Shown in pieces: positions 27,387 to 35,798 of a stretch of DNA of 64,000 bases. Under the pieces are notes generated by a model. It was given only the letters and a program-made list of their open reading frames with translations, made no database searches and was not told the origin of the DNA. This DNA comes from Pseudomonadota bacterium. GTDB taxonomy: Bacteria; Pseudomonadota; Gammaproteobacteria; Pseudomonadales; Pseudohongiellaceae. Position 1 is the first letter of the stretch. Each line of letters opens with the position of its first letter. The stretch is from positions 81,916 to 145,915 of the forward strand of contig JAQCKF010000005.1 of NCBI GenBank assembly GCA_027592275.1, read 5' to 3'. Both the position numbers and the translations under genes were made by a program.

Positions 27387-28415
27387 CTACTTCTTTAGCG
27401 ATTGTGTGAACTCGGCCAGTTGCTCTAATTTAGCTAAAGCCTCACCCGACTGCAAAATACTCTGCGCTGTGACAACGCCAGCGGCCAGATCATCTGTCAA
27501 ATTCGCCGCATAGATGGCAGCACCTGCATTTAGAGCCACTATATCAGCAGCAGCCTGATTTCGATTGCCAAATGCATCCTTCATCATTGCCAGACTTTCT
27601 TCAGCGCTATCGATCTGCAGCATGGAATAGTCTGCATAGCGCTCAATTCCAAAGTCGGAAGGTTCAACGGTATACAGTGATATCTCACCATCGCGCAGCT
27701 CGCCTACTGTCGATGTGGCAGCAATGCTAATCTCATCCAGGCCATCTTCTGCCGCCACTATCAATACGTGGCTGCTGCCTAGCTCCTTTAACACCTCTAA
27801 CAGCGAAGGTATCCAAGCGGCATCAAACACGCCGATAATTTGATTCGGCGCGCCTGCTGGATTTGTCAGGGGACCCAATAGGTTGAATACAGTTCTAACG
27901 CCGATTTCCTTTCTCGCCGTAATTACATGTTTCATGGCGCTGTGATGAGCGGGAGCAAACATGAACCCGATTCCCACCTGTTCAATAGTCGCGGCAACAT
28001 CCTCAGCACTCAATGTGAGATTGACGCCAGCCGCCTCCAACACATCGGCGCTGCCACTCTTGCTCGTCGCACCGCGATTGCCATGTTTGGCCACTTTTGC
28101 TCCCGCACACGCAGCAACTATAGCCGAGGCCGTAGATACGTTGAACTTATTGGAGCCACTGCCACCGGTTCCGCAAGTGTCGACCATGTGTGGGTGGTCT
28201 GCTAGCTGCACCTTCGTGGCCAATTCACGCATCACCGTTGCGCCACCTAATATCTCGGACGACTTCACGCCCTTCATCTGCAAGCCGACAAGGAAGGCAG
28301 CATTTTGTGCGTCGGTAGATTGACCCGACATGAGCTCGCGCATGACGGCTATCATCTGATCCTTGTCTAGATCCACATTTGACGTGACTGCCTTGATGGC
28401 TGCTCTTATATCCAT
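27387..28415 (-). CDS. trpD: Anthranilate phosphoribosyltransferase
   Basis: Transfers phosphoribose to anthranilate. Motifs: the PRPP-binding DTCGTGGSGSNKFNVSTASA, KHGNRGATSKSGSADVLEA, FMFAPAHHSAMKHV and NLLGPLTNPAGAPNQIIGVF. 342 residues. It is separate from trpG, as in Pseudomonas and unlike the E. coli fusion. Located between trpG and trpC on the minus strand. Confidence 0.96.
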   Translation of the reverse strand: MDIRAAIKAVTSNVDLDKDQMIAVMRELMSGQSTDAQNAAFLVGLQMKGVKSSEILGGATVMRELATKVQLADHPHMVDTCGTGGSGSNKFNVSTASAIVAACAGAKVAKHGNRGATSKSGSADVLEAAGVNLTLSAEDVAATIEQVGIGFMFAPAHHSAMKHVITARKEIGVRTVFNLLGPLTNPAGAPNQIIGVFDAAWIPSLLEVLKELGSSHVLIVAAEDGLDEISIAATSTVGELRDGEISLYTVEPSDFGIERYADYSMLQIDSAEESLAMMKDAFGNRNQAAADIVALNAGAAIYAANLTDDLAAGVVTAQSILQSGEALAKLEQLAEFTQSLKK

Positions 28416-28452
28416 TAGTTCTTACCGTAGCTAATTAGTGTTGATCTTGAAA

Positions 28453-28470
28453 GTCGAAGTCGAAGTCGAA
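28453..28470. repeat. Short (GTCGAA)3 tandem repeat between trpG and trpD
   Basis: Three perfect hexamers lie in the 78-bp spacer upstream of trpD. No regulatory role can be inferred. Confidence 0.7.
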
Positions 28471-28493
28471 GATGTCTCGTGAAAAATAGCGGC

Positions 28494-29075
28494 TTATCTC
28501 TGGTCTAGAAAGTTCTTCAACAAAGCATGGCCGTGTTCGCTAAGAATAGACTCAGGGTGAAATTGCACCCCCTGCACTGCGAGTTCTTTATGTCTCACGC
28601 CCATTATTTCCTCACGCTCTCCATTCTCATCTTCGGTCCATGCCGTCACTTCCAGGCAATCGGGAAGCTGCTGCGCATCGACCACCAACGAGTGATAGCG
28701 TGTCGCCGTAAAGGGCTCCGCCAAATCTTTAAACACACCCTTCCCACTATGATGAATAGCAGAGAGCTTGCCATGCATTACCTTCTTAGCACGCACGATC
28801 TCACCACCGTAAACCTGGCCGATACTCTGATGACCCAGGCAGATACCTAGCAGCGGAATCTTGCCGGCGAAATGGCTAATTACCTCCATGGAAATCCCGG
28901 CCTCGGTTGGCGTACACGGACCAGGAGAAATGACAAGCTGCGCAGGATTCAAAGACTCTATCTCTGCAATCGAGATGGCATCGTTGCGATACACCTGCAC
29001 ATCGGCACCTAGCTCGCCAAGATACTGCACCACGTTATAGGTGAAGGAATCGTAGTTATCGATCATCAATAGCAT
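28494..29075 (-). CDS. trpG: Anthranilate synthase component II (glutamine amidotransferase)
   Basis: Supplies ammonia to Trp[24 protein letters not shown] starts the class I amidotransferase domain; [11 protein letters not shown] forms the oxyanion region, the nucleophile Cys lies in [12 protein letters not shown], and the His-Glu pair in [15 protein letters not shown] chose the ATG at 29075; the frame extends eight codons to a TTG with no support. 193 residues. In many relatives the same subunit also serves aminodeoxychorismate synthase in folate synthesis. Confidence 0.95.
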   Translation of the reverse strand: MLLMIDNYDSFTYNVVQYLGELGADVQVYRNDAISIAEIESLNPAQLVISPGPCTPTEAGISMEVISHFAGKIPLLGICLGHQSIGQVYGGEIVRAKKVMHGKLSAIHHSGKGVFKDLAEPFTATRYHSLVVDAQQLPDCLEVTAWTEDENGEREEIMGVRHKELAVQGVQFHPESILSEHGHALLKNFLDQR

Positions 29076-29220
29076 TGAGCAGGACCCTATTAGACCCAAA
29101 ATTTGAGAGCGCCATTCTAGCAGTCCAAGTGAATTCTGTCTTGAGTAGCCAAAATGATCCCTTCAGCCGGATTCAGCGTACTATTAGAACCTAAAACCAA
29201 TATCTACTCTTAGAGAAACC

Positions 29221-30648
29221 GTGCCAACCAATACCGTCATTATGTGGTTCCGCCAGGACCTGCGCCTTAGCGACAACCCTGCCCTTCTCAAATCCATTGA
29301 ACTAGGCTCGGTGCTGCCCGTCTTTATTCTGGACGAGGGTAGCGATTGGCCCCTAGGCGAGGCATCCCGTTGGTGGCTTCACCACTCGCTTATTGCCTTG
29401 AATGAATCACTTCATGGAAACCTGTGGGTTCTTAAGGGGGATGCCGCCAAGTTACTCCCGCAATTTATCCAGGAGCATGGCGCGAGTCATATCTTCTGGA
29501 ACCGCTGTTATGAGCCTTCAATAATACACAGAGATAGCCTTATCAAGGAGCAACTCACGGCGGACGGAGTAACGGCTTCCAGTCAAAACGGCAGCTTAAT
29601 CTGGGAGCCTTGGGAGAACCTCAAGCAAGACGGCACTCCCTACAAAATTTTCACACCTTTCTACAAGTACGCGATTGCTAACAATCCCCCTGCCGCGCCT
29701 AACCAATCAGCCAATACCAATTTCGATACCGTGAAATGCCTCCAGGATAAAGATCGACTAGATAAGCTAAACCTGCTTCCCGATATTAATTGGTATGAAC
29801 AGTTCGCAGCACACTGGCAGCCTGGCGAAAAAGGCGCGAGACAGCGATTGCAGGATTTCACAGAGAACGGTTTGACTGACTATCGCGAAGGCCGAGACTA
29901 TCCGGCTAAGCATAGCGTCTCGATGCTGTCGCCGCACCTTCACTTCGGAGAAATTTCCCCGAGAGAGGCCGCGACAGTGGTCAAGCAAGCCGGCGACATA
30001 GATTCGAACGAAGAACAAGCGGCGCACTTTGTTCGCGAGCTGGCGTGGAGAGAATTTTCTTATTACTCGCTCTATCACTTCCCACTTATCTCCCAACAGA
30101 ACATGAAATCACAGTTCAATCGCTTCCCCTGGATCAAGGATCAGAAGAACCTGCGCCGGTGGCAGCAAGGTCAGACGGGATTCCCACTAGTTGACGCAGG
30201 CATGAGAGAGCTATGGCAGACCGGTTATATGCATAATCGAGTGCGCATGATCGTAGGCTCATTTCTGGTGAAGAACTTAATGATTCACTGGTTAGAAGGC
30301 GCGCGCTGGTTCTGGGATTGTCTGCTAGATGCCGATCTTGCCAGCAATAGCTGTAGTTGGCAGTGGGTTGCAGGAAGCGGCGCCGATGCCGCCCCTTACT
30401 TCCGCATATTCAATCCAGTTACGCAGTCGATGAAGTTCGATCCCAAGGGAAGCTATATTCGAAAGTATGTGCCTGAATTAAATGGACTGAGTAACAAGGC
30501 TATTCATGATCCCAGCTGCGCCAATACAGAGGAATTAGAAAAGGCCGGAGTGGTTTTAGGAGAGCATTACCCGAGGGCAATCGTAGACTTAAAACAGAGC
30601 AGAGTTAGAGCTTTAGATGCCTATAAGTCGCTAAGGGATCAGCTATAG
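29221..30648 (+). CDS. phrB: Deoxyribodipyrimidine photolyase, class I CPD type
   Basis: Light-driven repair of cyclobutane pyrimidine dimers. The N-terminal antenna domain begins VIMWFRQDLRLSDNPALL; the FAD domain carries the photolyase signature RRWQQGQTGFPLVDAGMREL, then TGYMHNRVRMIVGSFLVKNL and the DADLASNSCSWQWVAGSGAD and PYFRIFNPV segments of class I enzymes. 475 residues. It starts with GTG at 29221. The gene is inserted between trpG and trpE on the opposite strand and is convergent with trpE (14-bp gap). A second photolyase of a different class is at 57543. Confidence 0.95.
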   Translation: MPTNTVIMWFRQDLRLSDNPALLKSIELGSVLPVFILDEGSDWPLGEASRWWLHHSLIALNESLHGNLWVLKGDAAKLLPQFIQEHGASHIFWNRCYEPSIIHRDSLIKEQLTADGVTASSQNGSLIWEPWENLKQDGTPYKIFTPFYKYAIANNPPAAPNQSANTNFDTVKCLQDKDRLDKLNLLPDINWYEQFAAHWQPGEKGARQRLQDFTENGLTDYREGRDYPAKHSVSMLSPHLHFGEISPREAATVVKQAGDIDSNEEQAAHFVRELAWREFSYYSLYHFPLISQQNMKSQFNRFPWIKDQKNLRRWQQGQTGFPLVDAGMRELWQTGYMHNRVRMIVGSFLVKNLMIHWLEGARWFWDCLLDADLASNSCSWQWVAGSGADAAPYFRIFNPVTQSMKFDPKGSYIRKYVPELNGLSNKAIHDPSCANTEELEKAGVVLGEHYPRAIVDLKQSRVRALDAYKSLRDQL

Positions 30649-30662
30649 GTTTGTTGGTAGCG

Positions 30663-32165
30663 CTATTCGACAGATAATTCATTGTTCGCCATTTGCACGG
30701 CGCGCACGATGGCTCTGGCCTTGTTCTGGGTTTCTTCCCACTCCATCTCAGGCTGCGAATCGGCAACGATTCCAGCACCAGCCTGCACATAGAGCTTCTC
30801 GTTTTTGATTACCGCGGTGCGAATAGCGATAGCCATGTCCATATTGTCATTCCAACCTAGATAGCCCATCGCTCCACCATAAATTCCGCGTTTCTCCGGC
30901 TCCAGCTCATCGATGATTTCCATGGCCCGCACCTTCGGTGCACCGCTCAGAGTGCCGACCGGCAGCGTCGCCTGCAGTACATCTAGTGCAGATTTGTCAT
31001 CACGTATCTCACTTTCTACTATCGATGCAATATGCATGACATGCGAATAGCGCTCCACAAACATCTGCTTTGGCACCGTGACAGACCCTGTCTTGGAGAC
31101 TCTACCCGAATCGTTGCGGCTGAGGTCTATCAGCATTAAATGCTCCGCAATTTCCTTAGCATCGGCGAGTAAATCCTTTTCCAAAGCCAGGTCTTGAGCC
31201 TCGTTATTGCCGCGCTTGCGAGTGCCAGCCAATGGCCGCACGGTAATCTTGCCGTCCTCTACACGCGCCAAAATCTCTGGAGATGCACTGACCACATGAT
31301 GATCGCCGAGGTCGAAGTAGACCATGTAGGGAGAAGGGTTTAGAAATCGTAACGCACGATAGAGGTTTAGCGGCTCCCCTGAAAAAGGCACTGACATACG
31401 CTGCGCGAGCACGACCTGCATGACATCGCCTGCAACTATATACTCCTTAATCTTCTCAACAGCCTGCTGATAATCGGCTTGCGAAAAATGGTGAGCGAAA
31501 TCTGCGTCTAGAACAGACTTCGGTGCTTGAAGACTTGGCAGAGGAACTGGCTTTTGCAACTGTTCCTGCAAAAAATCTAATCGTTGCTGAGCTGCAGCGT
31601 AGGCGTCTTGCTGATCTGGATCGACATTTATCACAAAGCAGATTGTTCCACTGAGGTTATCGAAGACCACGACTTCCTCGGATAGCATTAGCAGGATATC
31701 GGGCGTGCCGATCTCATCAAGCGCCGTCGAAGGGCCAATACTCGTTTCAACAAACCTCACCGTATCGTAAGAAAAATAGCCTACAAGACCACCATTGAAG
31801 CGCTGACCATCGGCAAGCTCGGCAACATTAAAACGATTCTTAAAATCAGTAATGAATTCGAAGGGATCTTTTGTAACAAGCTCTTCAACAATCTTTCCGT
31901 TGTCTTCGACTGTTACAGTTTCGCCCACAACCCGCAGCACAGTGGAGCAAGGCAATCCGATAATGGAATAACGGCCCCATTTCTCGCCGCCCTGAACAGA
32001 CTCGAAGAAATAGCTATATTCGCCAGTGCCTGCTCCATTCTCGCCGCCCTTACCTAGTTTCAGATAGATACTTAGAGGTGTTTCGGTGTCGGCTAGAATT
32101 TCGCGCACTATGGGAATGCGGTTATAACCAGATTCGGCGAGTTTCTGAAATTTCTCTTCAGTCAT
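30663..32165 (-). CDS. trpE: Anthranilate synthase component I
   Basis: Converts chorismate to anthranilate with TrpG. The N-terminal regulatory portion has the tryptophan-binding LLES-like region reduced to [18 protein letters not shown]; the catalytic half shows [56 protein letters not shown] and [19 protein letters not shown]. 500 residues. It is next to rpe as in Pseudomonas, but the phosphoglycolate phosphatase gene that usually lies between them is missing (56-bp gap only). Confidence 0.96.
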   Translation of the reverse strand: MTEEKFQKLAESGYNRIPIVREILADTETPLSIYLKLGKGGENGAGTGEYSYFFESVQGGEKWGRYSIIGLPCSTVLRVVGETVTVEDNGKIVEELVTKDPFEFITDFKNRFNVAELADGQRFNGGLVGYFSYDTVRFVETSIGPSTALDEIGTPDILLMLSEEVVVFDNLSGTICFVINVDPDQQDAYAAAQQRLDFLQEQLQKPVPLPSLQAPKSVLDADFAHHFSQADYQQAVEKIKEYIVAGDVMQVVLAQRMSVPFSGEPLNLYRALRFLNPSPYMVYFDLGDHHVVSASPEILARVEDGKITVRPLAGTRKRGNNEAQDLALEKDLLADAKEIAEHLMLIDLSRNDSGRVSKTGSVTVPKQMFVERYSHVMHIASIVESEIRDDKSALDVLQATLPVGTLSGAPKVRAMEIIDELEPEKRGIYGGAMGYLGWNDNMDMAIAIRTAVIKNEKLYVQAGAGIVADSQPEMEWEETQNKARAIVRAVQMANNELSVE

Positions 32166-32221
32166 TGGTTAACTCAGTGCTGTCTATTCTAAACATCGGG
32201 AAAGTTAAATAGGATCGAGTT

Positions 32222-32905
32222 TTAGAGTTGCTTGTCGGGATCCTGTCCCAACTGCGATCGCATCTCGGCGATAGTCTTGGCGTAGTCATCGCTGTTGAAG
32301 ATGGCTGAGCCGGCCACGAACATATCCGCACCCGCGTCTGCGATCTCGCGAATATTGGAAACGCCAACACCGCCATCAACTTCTAAGCGAATAGAGTAGT
32401 CGCTGTCGTCGATGAGCTTACGTACTTGCTGCAACTTCTTGAGCGTCGATGGTATGAATTTCTGTCCACCGAACCCTGGGTTAACCGACATTAAGAGGAT
32501 GACATCGACCTTGTCCATCAAATATTGCAGGCAATCAATTGGCGTGCCAGGGTTGAAGACCAGTCCAGACTTGCAGCCCAGTTCTCGAATCAGCTGCAAA
32601 GAGCGATCTACATGCCCGGTGGCCTCCGGATGAAAACTGATGTAAGAGGCGCCAGCCTTAGCGAAGTCATTGATGAGTTGGTCGACGGGGCTTACCATCA
32701 GATGCACGTCGATCGGCGCGGTTATTTTATGGTTTCGCAGTGCCTCACAGATCATTGGCCCGATAGTAAGGTTAGGCACGTAGTGATTGTCCATGACATC
32801 GAAATGAACGACATCCGCGCCCGCGTTTAAAACTGCATTGACTTCTTCACCGAGTCTAGCGAAATCGGCGGACAAGATAGAGGGAGCGATCAAATAATCT
32901 TTCAT
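32222..32905 (-). CDS. rpe: Ribulose-phosphate 3-epimerase
   Basis: Pentose-phosphate pathway TIM-barrel enzyme interconverting ribulose-5-phosphate and xylulose-5-phosphate. Motifs: [35 protein letters not shown] with metal ligands, [16 protein letters not shown], and [16 protein letters not shown], then VDGGVGVSN. 227 residues. It is upstream of trpE on the same strand and probably shares its transcript. Confidence 0.96.
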   Translation of the reverse strand: MKDYLIAPSILSADFARLGEEVNAVLNAGADVVHFDVMDNHYVPNLTIGPMICEALRNHKITAPIDVHLMVSPVDQLINDFAKAGASYISFHPEATGHVDRSLQLIRELGCKSGLVFNPGTPIDCLQYLMDKVDVILLMSVNPGFGGQKFIPSTLKKLQQVRKLIDDSDYSIRLEVDGGVGVSNIREIADAGADMFVAGSAIFNSDDYAKTIAEMRSQLGQDPDKQL

Positions 32906-33007
32906 TGCCGTGGCCCGTATTACGAAGTGTTAAAAGTAACTGACTGAAGCCGCATTTTACAGACAATGACAGGGCTTGTCCTGATGGGATAGGAATATGA
33001 TTAAGAA

Positions 33008-33028
33008 CGCCTCGCGAAGCGCTAGGCG
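33008..33028 (-). terminator. Hairpin downstream of the DjlA-like gene
   Basis: On the minus strand CGCCT-AGCGCTTCGCG-AGGCG folds into a GC-rich hairpin starting 4 bp after the gene stop, followed by TTCTTAAT. The U-tract is weak, so termination may be partial. Confidence 0.45.
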
Positions 33029-33031
33029 GCA

Positions 33032-33790
33032 CTAGATGCGGAGTTTGCGGAACCCACAAAGCGCTTCATAGGCGCTGCGAATCGCCATCGCATTCTCCTG
33101 CGCCTGCTTTAGGGCGTCCTCGGAGGCGTCCGTACTGGCAAGCTTGTCAGGATGGTAGCGCGACATCATGCGCAAGTAAGCACGGCGGATCTCTCCGTCT
33201 TCAACACCCGGTTCCAACTGCAGCACACGGTAGGCATTCTGCAGAAACGACCTTCCCTGAGGCTTCATAAATTCACCACGCGGCTTCGCATCGAAGCGTT
33301 GGTAGTGCCCAGATTGGGTGGCCGAGGCGATGGCTAAAAATTCTGACTTGGAATAGCCAAATTGCTCAGCCACACCCCTTAACAACATTTTATCTTTCAG
33401 ACGCAGCATTCCCTTCAAATAAGCAGCCTCGCATTGAATCTGCAGGAACAATTTTGCCAGAGCGCTGCGCCGCCCCATAACCTTCACAGCCAAGGCTACC
33501 GACTCCGAAAGATCTGCATCTGGATGCTTGCCCTGATCATAGGCAACGATAGCCTCACGTCGTTTCTCACCAATCAAAGCCATGCGTTGCATAATTTGGC
33601 CTGCATAGTCGATCTCTTCCTGAGTCACTCTGCCATCCATCTTCGCAATTCGACCTAGCACCATAAACATGGCACGAGATAACCGCTGTTCAGCACGACC
33701 TCCCACGGGCAGCTGGGCAGCGGCACTAAAACCACTGAGCCTATTAAATAGGGCTTTCCGATAGGATTTGCTTGTAAGCGCCATCAGCAT
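33032..33790 (-). CDS. TerB + J-domain co-chaperone (DjlA-like)
   Basis: A 252-residue protein with a TerB-like helical domain (about 40-150, ending near LRLKDKMLLRGVAEQFGYS) and a C-terminal J domain (about 185-252) that contains the HPD motif in YHPDKL, needed to stimulate DnaK ATPase. This is the DjlA layout, but the N-terminal membrane helix of E. coli DjlA is not seen: the start (MALTSKSYRKALFNRLSG) is amphipathic rather than strongly hydrophobic. It follows murU by 3 bp and should belong to the amgK-murU operon. Confidence 0.85.
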   Translation of the reverse strand: MLMALTSKSYRKALFNRLSGFSAAAQLPVGGRAEQRLSRAMFMVLGRIAKMDGRVTQEEIDYAGQIMQRMALIGEKRREAIVAYDQGKHPDADLSESVALAVKVMGRRSALAKLFLQIQCEAAYLKGMLRLKDKMLLRGVAEQFGYSKSEFLAIASATQSGHYQRFDAKPRGEFMKPQGRSFLQNAYRVLQLEPGVEDGEIRRAYLRMMSRYHPDKLASTDASEDALKQAQENAMAIRSAYEALCGFRKLRI

Positions 33791-33793
33791 ATT

Positions 33794-34501
33794 CTACTTA
33801 CTCGCCTCAGGATTGGCTCTCATGCTTGTATCATATAGAGCGTTAATTTCCTTCAGTCGTTCTGGCGTACCGATGTCCATCCATAAGCCGTCGTACACCG
33901 CGCCACTTACTTGATCTTCCAACATAGCTTCCTGCAGAAGAGGCACCGTTGATCTCGGCTGAATGGGGTAGCCACGAAATAAATTCTTGTGCATCACGCT
34001 GATGCCGCTAAAGGTAAGGCGCTGATCACGAGCGGAATGATCCTCGTGAACTCGACCCTTGTCATCGATATAAAAATCGCCGTGAGGATTGTGATCCGCA
34101 TTCTCGACCAGCACGAGGTGAGCCAAGCTATCGATTCCGTCGACCGGCTCTAAGCTGGCAAAATTAAAGTCTGTCCAGATGTCCGCATTTACCACTATAA
34201 AGCAATCGTCTTTCAGCTTGGGTAGTGCCTTGATGATGCCGCCCGCCGTCTCTAATATGATTGGTTCTTTCGAGTAGCTGATCGAAGTACCGTACTTCGA
34301 TCCATTCCCAAGCAACTCCTCGATCATACCTCCCAAATAAAAGTGATTGATCACAATGCCTGTTACACCCCCGGCAACAAGTCTCTCAATCTGATGTTCG
34401 ATAAGAGTCTTGTCCCCCACTTTCAGCAGAGGCTTGGGCAGGTCGGCGGTGAGAGGCTGCATTCGCTTGCCAAGCCCGGCCGCCAAAATCATTGCACGCA
34501 T
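33794..34501 (-). CDS. murU: N-acetylmuramate alpha-1-phosphate uridylyltransferase
   Basis: Nucleotidyltransferase of the peptidoglycan recycling route in Pseudomonas, making UDP-MurNAc directly. It has AMILAAGLGKRMQPLTADLPKPLL at the N terminus, VNADIWTD for metal binding, and a short C terminus (235 residues) without a left-handed helix domain, as in MurU. The one-base overlap with amgK (stop of one, start of the other at 34501) and the position beside lptD match the known amgK-murU locus. This route bypasses MurA and is linked to intrinsic fosfomycin resistance in Pseudomonas. Confidence 0.92.
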   Translation of the reverse strand: MRAMILAAGLGKRMQPLTADLPKPLLKVGDKTLIEHQIERLVAGGVTGIVINHFYLGGMIEELLGNGSKYGTSISYSKEPIILETAGGIIKALPKLKDDCFIVVNADIWTDFNFASLEPVDGIDSLAHLVLVENADHNPHGDFYIDDKGRVHEDHSARDQRLTFSGISVMHKNLFRGYPIQPRSTVPLLQEAMLEDQVSGAVYDGLWMDIGTPERLKEINALYDTSMRANPEASK

Positions 34502-35577
34502 TAGAGTTCCAGATTGAGTTTCGTTTTCGCTGCAGTAAGCACTTTTGTCTCAAACCAGTCTAGGAAGACAGCCATTTCCTCATATTGGGAGGCTACTTCC
34601 AGAAAATACTGGATAACCAGAGGGATATCGGCCAAGTACTGCGGTTTATTATCTCTTATGCACAATCGAGAGAATATCCCCATGACTTTGAAATTGCGCT
34701 GCAGGCCCATGAGATCGAAGTCGCGGAGGAATTGAGAGACTGAGGCGCCTTCTACTAATCCAGTTGCACTCGCCAATTCGAAGTAGTGAAGCGCCAGTGA
34801 TTCAACTAAATCTGGGCTCCAGCGGATATAACAATCCCGTAGTAGGGAGACCAGATCATAGCTATAGGCTCCTGCCATAGCATCTTGAAAATCTATGATG
34901 CCAGGCCCAGAGCCTTCTGGAAATTTCGCTTCATCGAGAATTAGCAGATTCCGTGAATGATAGTCGCGGTGCACCGCCACCTCAGCCTGCCCTAGAGCGG
35001 CCTCTTCTAGGAAAGCAAAAGTGCTGGAGATTAAGTCGCGCTCGGTTGTGCTCAGGTCGAGACCAAGATACTGCTCACAAAACCAGTCTTCGAAAAGCTG
35101 CATTTCTGTACGCAGCTTTTCGCGGTTATAGGGGGCAAGCCTCTTTTTATCTACACTCGACTGTATCTTGATTAACGCGCGAATCGCGTCCTTGTACAGA
35201 CTCTCAACCTGATACTCGGAAATCGCATCCAAGCCACCGGCTTGCAATGCTAACAAACGCGGCAAGTATAAGCGGTCGCCGAAATCCTCAATTAATAGAA
35301 ACCCATCGGAATAATTTTTCGCAAATACCTTAGGTGATTTGACGCCCGCATCTCGTAAGTAGTCTGCGACTTCTACAAACAATTCGCTGTTTTCATTAGT
35401 CGGCGGGGCATCTACCGCAATGAAGCTTTGCTCGGGTAGCTGGGCGCGGAAGTAACGGCGAAAACTCGCGTCTCCACTCACAGTAGTGAGTTCAATATCG
35501 ACCGAGCCCAATTCCAAAAGCTGCCTCAATTGTCCATTTACCCAATCGTTTAACTGCGCCTTGCGACTATCACTCAT
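34501..35577 (-). CDS. amgK: N-acetylmuramate/N-acetylglucosamine kinase
   Basis: Anomeric sugar kinase that phosphorylates recycled MurNAc for MurU. It is an aminoglycoside-phosphotransferase fold protein with the Brenner motif VHRDYHSRNLLI and the metal-binding GIIDFQDAMAG. 358 residues. It diverges from lptD across 221 bp, the same order as in Pseudomonas. Translation is coupled to murU. Confidence 0.92.
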   Translation of the reverse strand: MSDSRKAQLNDWVNGQLRQLLELGSVDIELTTVSGDASFRRYFRAQLPEQSFIAVDAPPTNENSELFVEVADYLRDAGVKSPKVFAKNYSDGFLLIEDFGDRLYLPRLLALQAGGLDAISEYQVESLYKDAIRALIKIQSSVDKKRLAPYNREKLRTEMQLFEDWFCEQYLGLDLSTTERDLISSTFAFLEEAALGQAEVAVHRDYHSRNLLILDEAKFPEGSGPGIIDFQDAMAGAYSYDLVSLLRDCYIRWSPDLVESLALHYFELASATGLVEGASVSQFLRDFDLMGLQRNFKVMGIFSRLCIRDNKPQYLADIPLVIQYFLEVASQYEEMAVFLDWFETKVLTAAKTKLNLEL

Positions 35578-35798
35578 TCTGGCTCGTTTTCTCTTCTTTG
35601 CGCGCTCTGCGGCAGCGTAGGCACCGGAAATCTAAGGCCCCGCTTTGCATTCAATCCGCGATGAATTATTATGCCCTGCTTAATACATGGTCAAAGCATC
35701 TCTTATCACCTAGTTAGTCGGTTTCAATCCAAATTTGTTTAAGGGCTGCCGCCTGTCACAGTGATTTACCCAATAGAATCTGGAACCGCGAATCAAGT

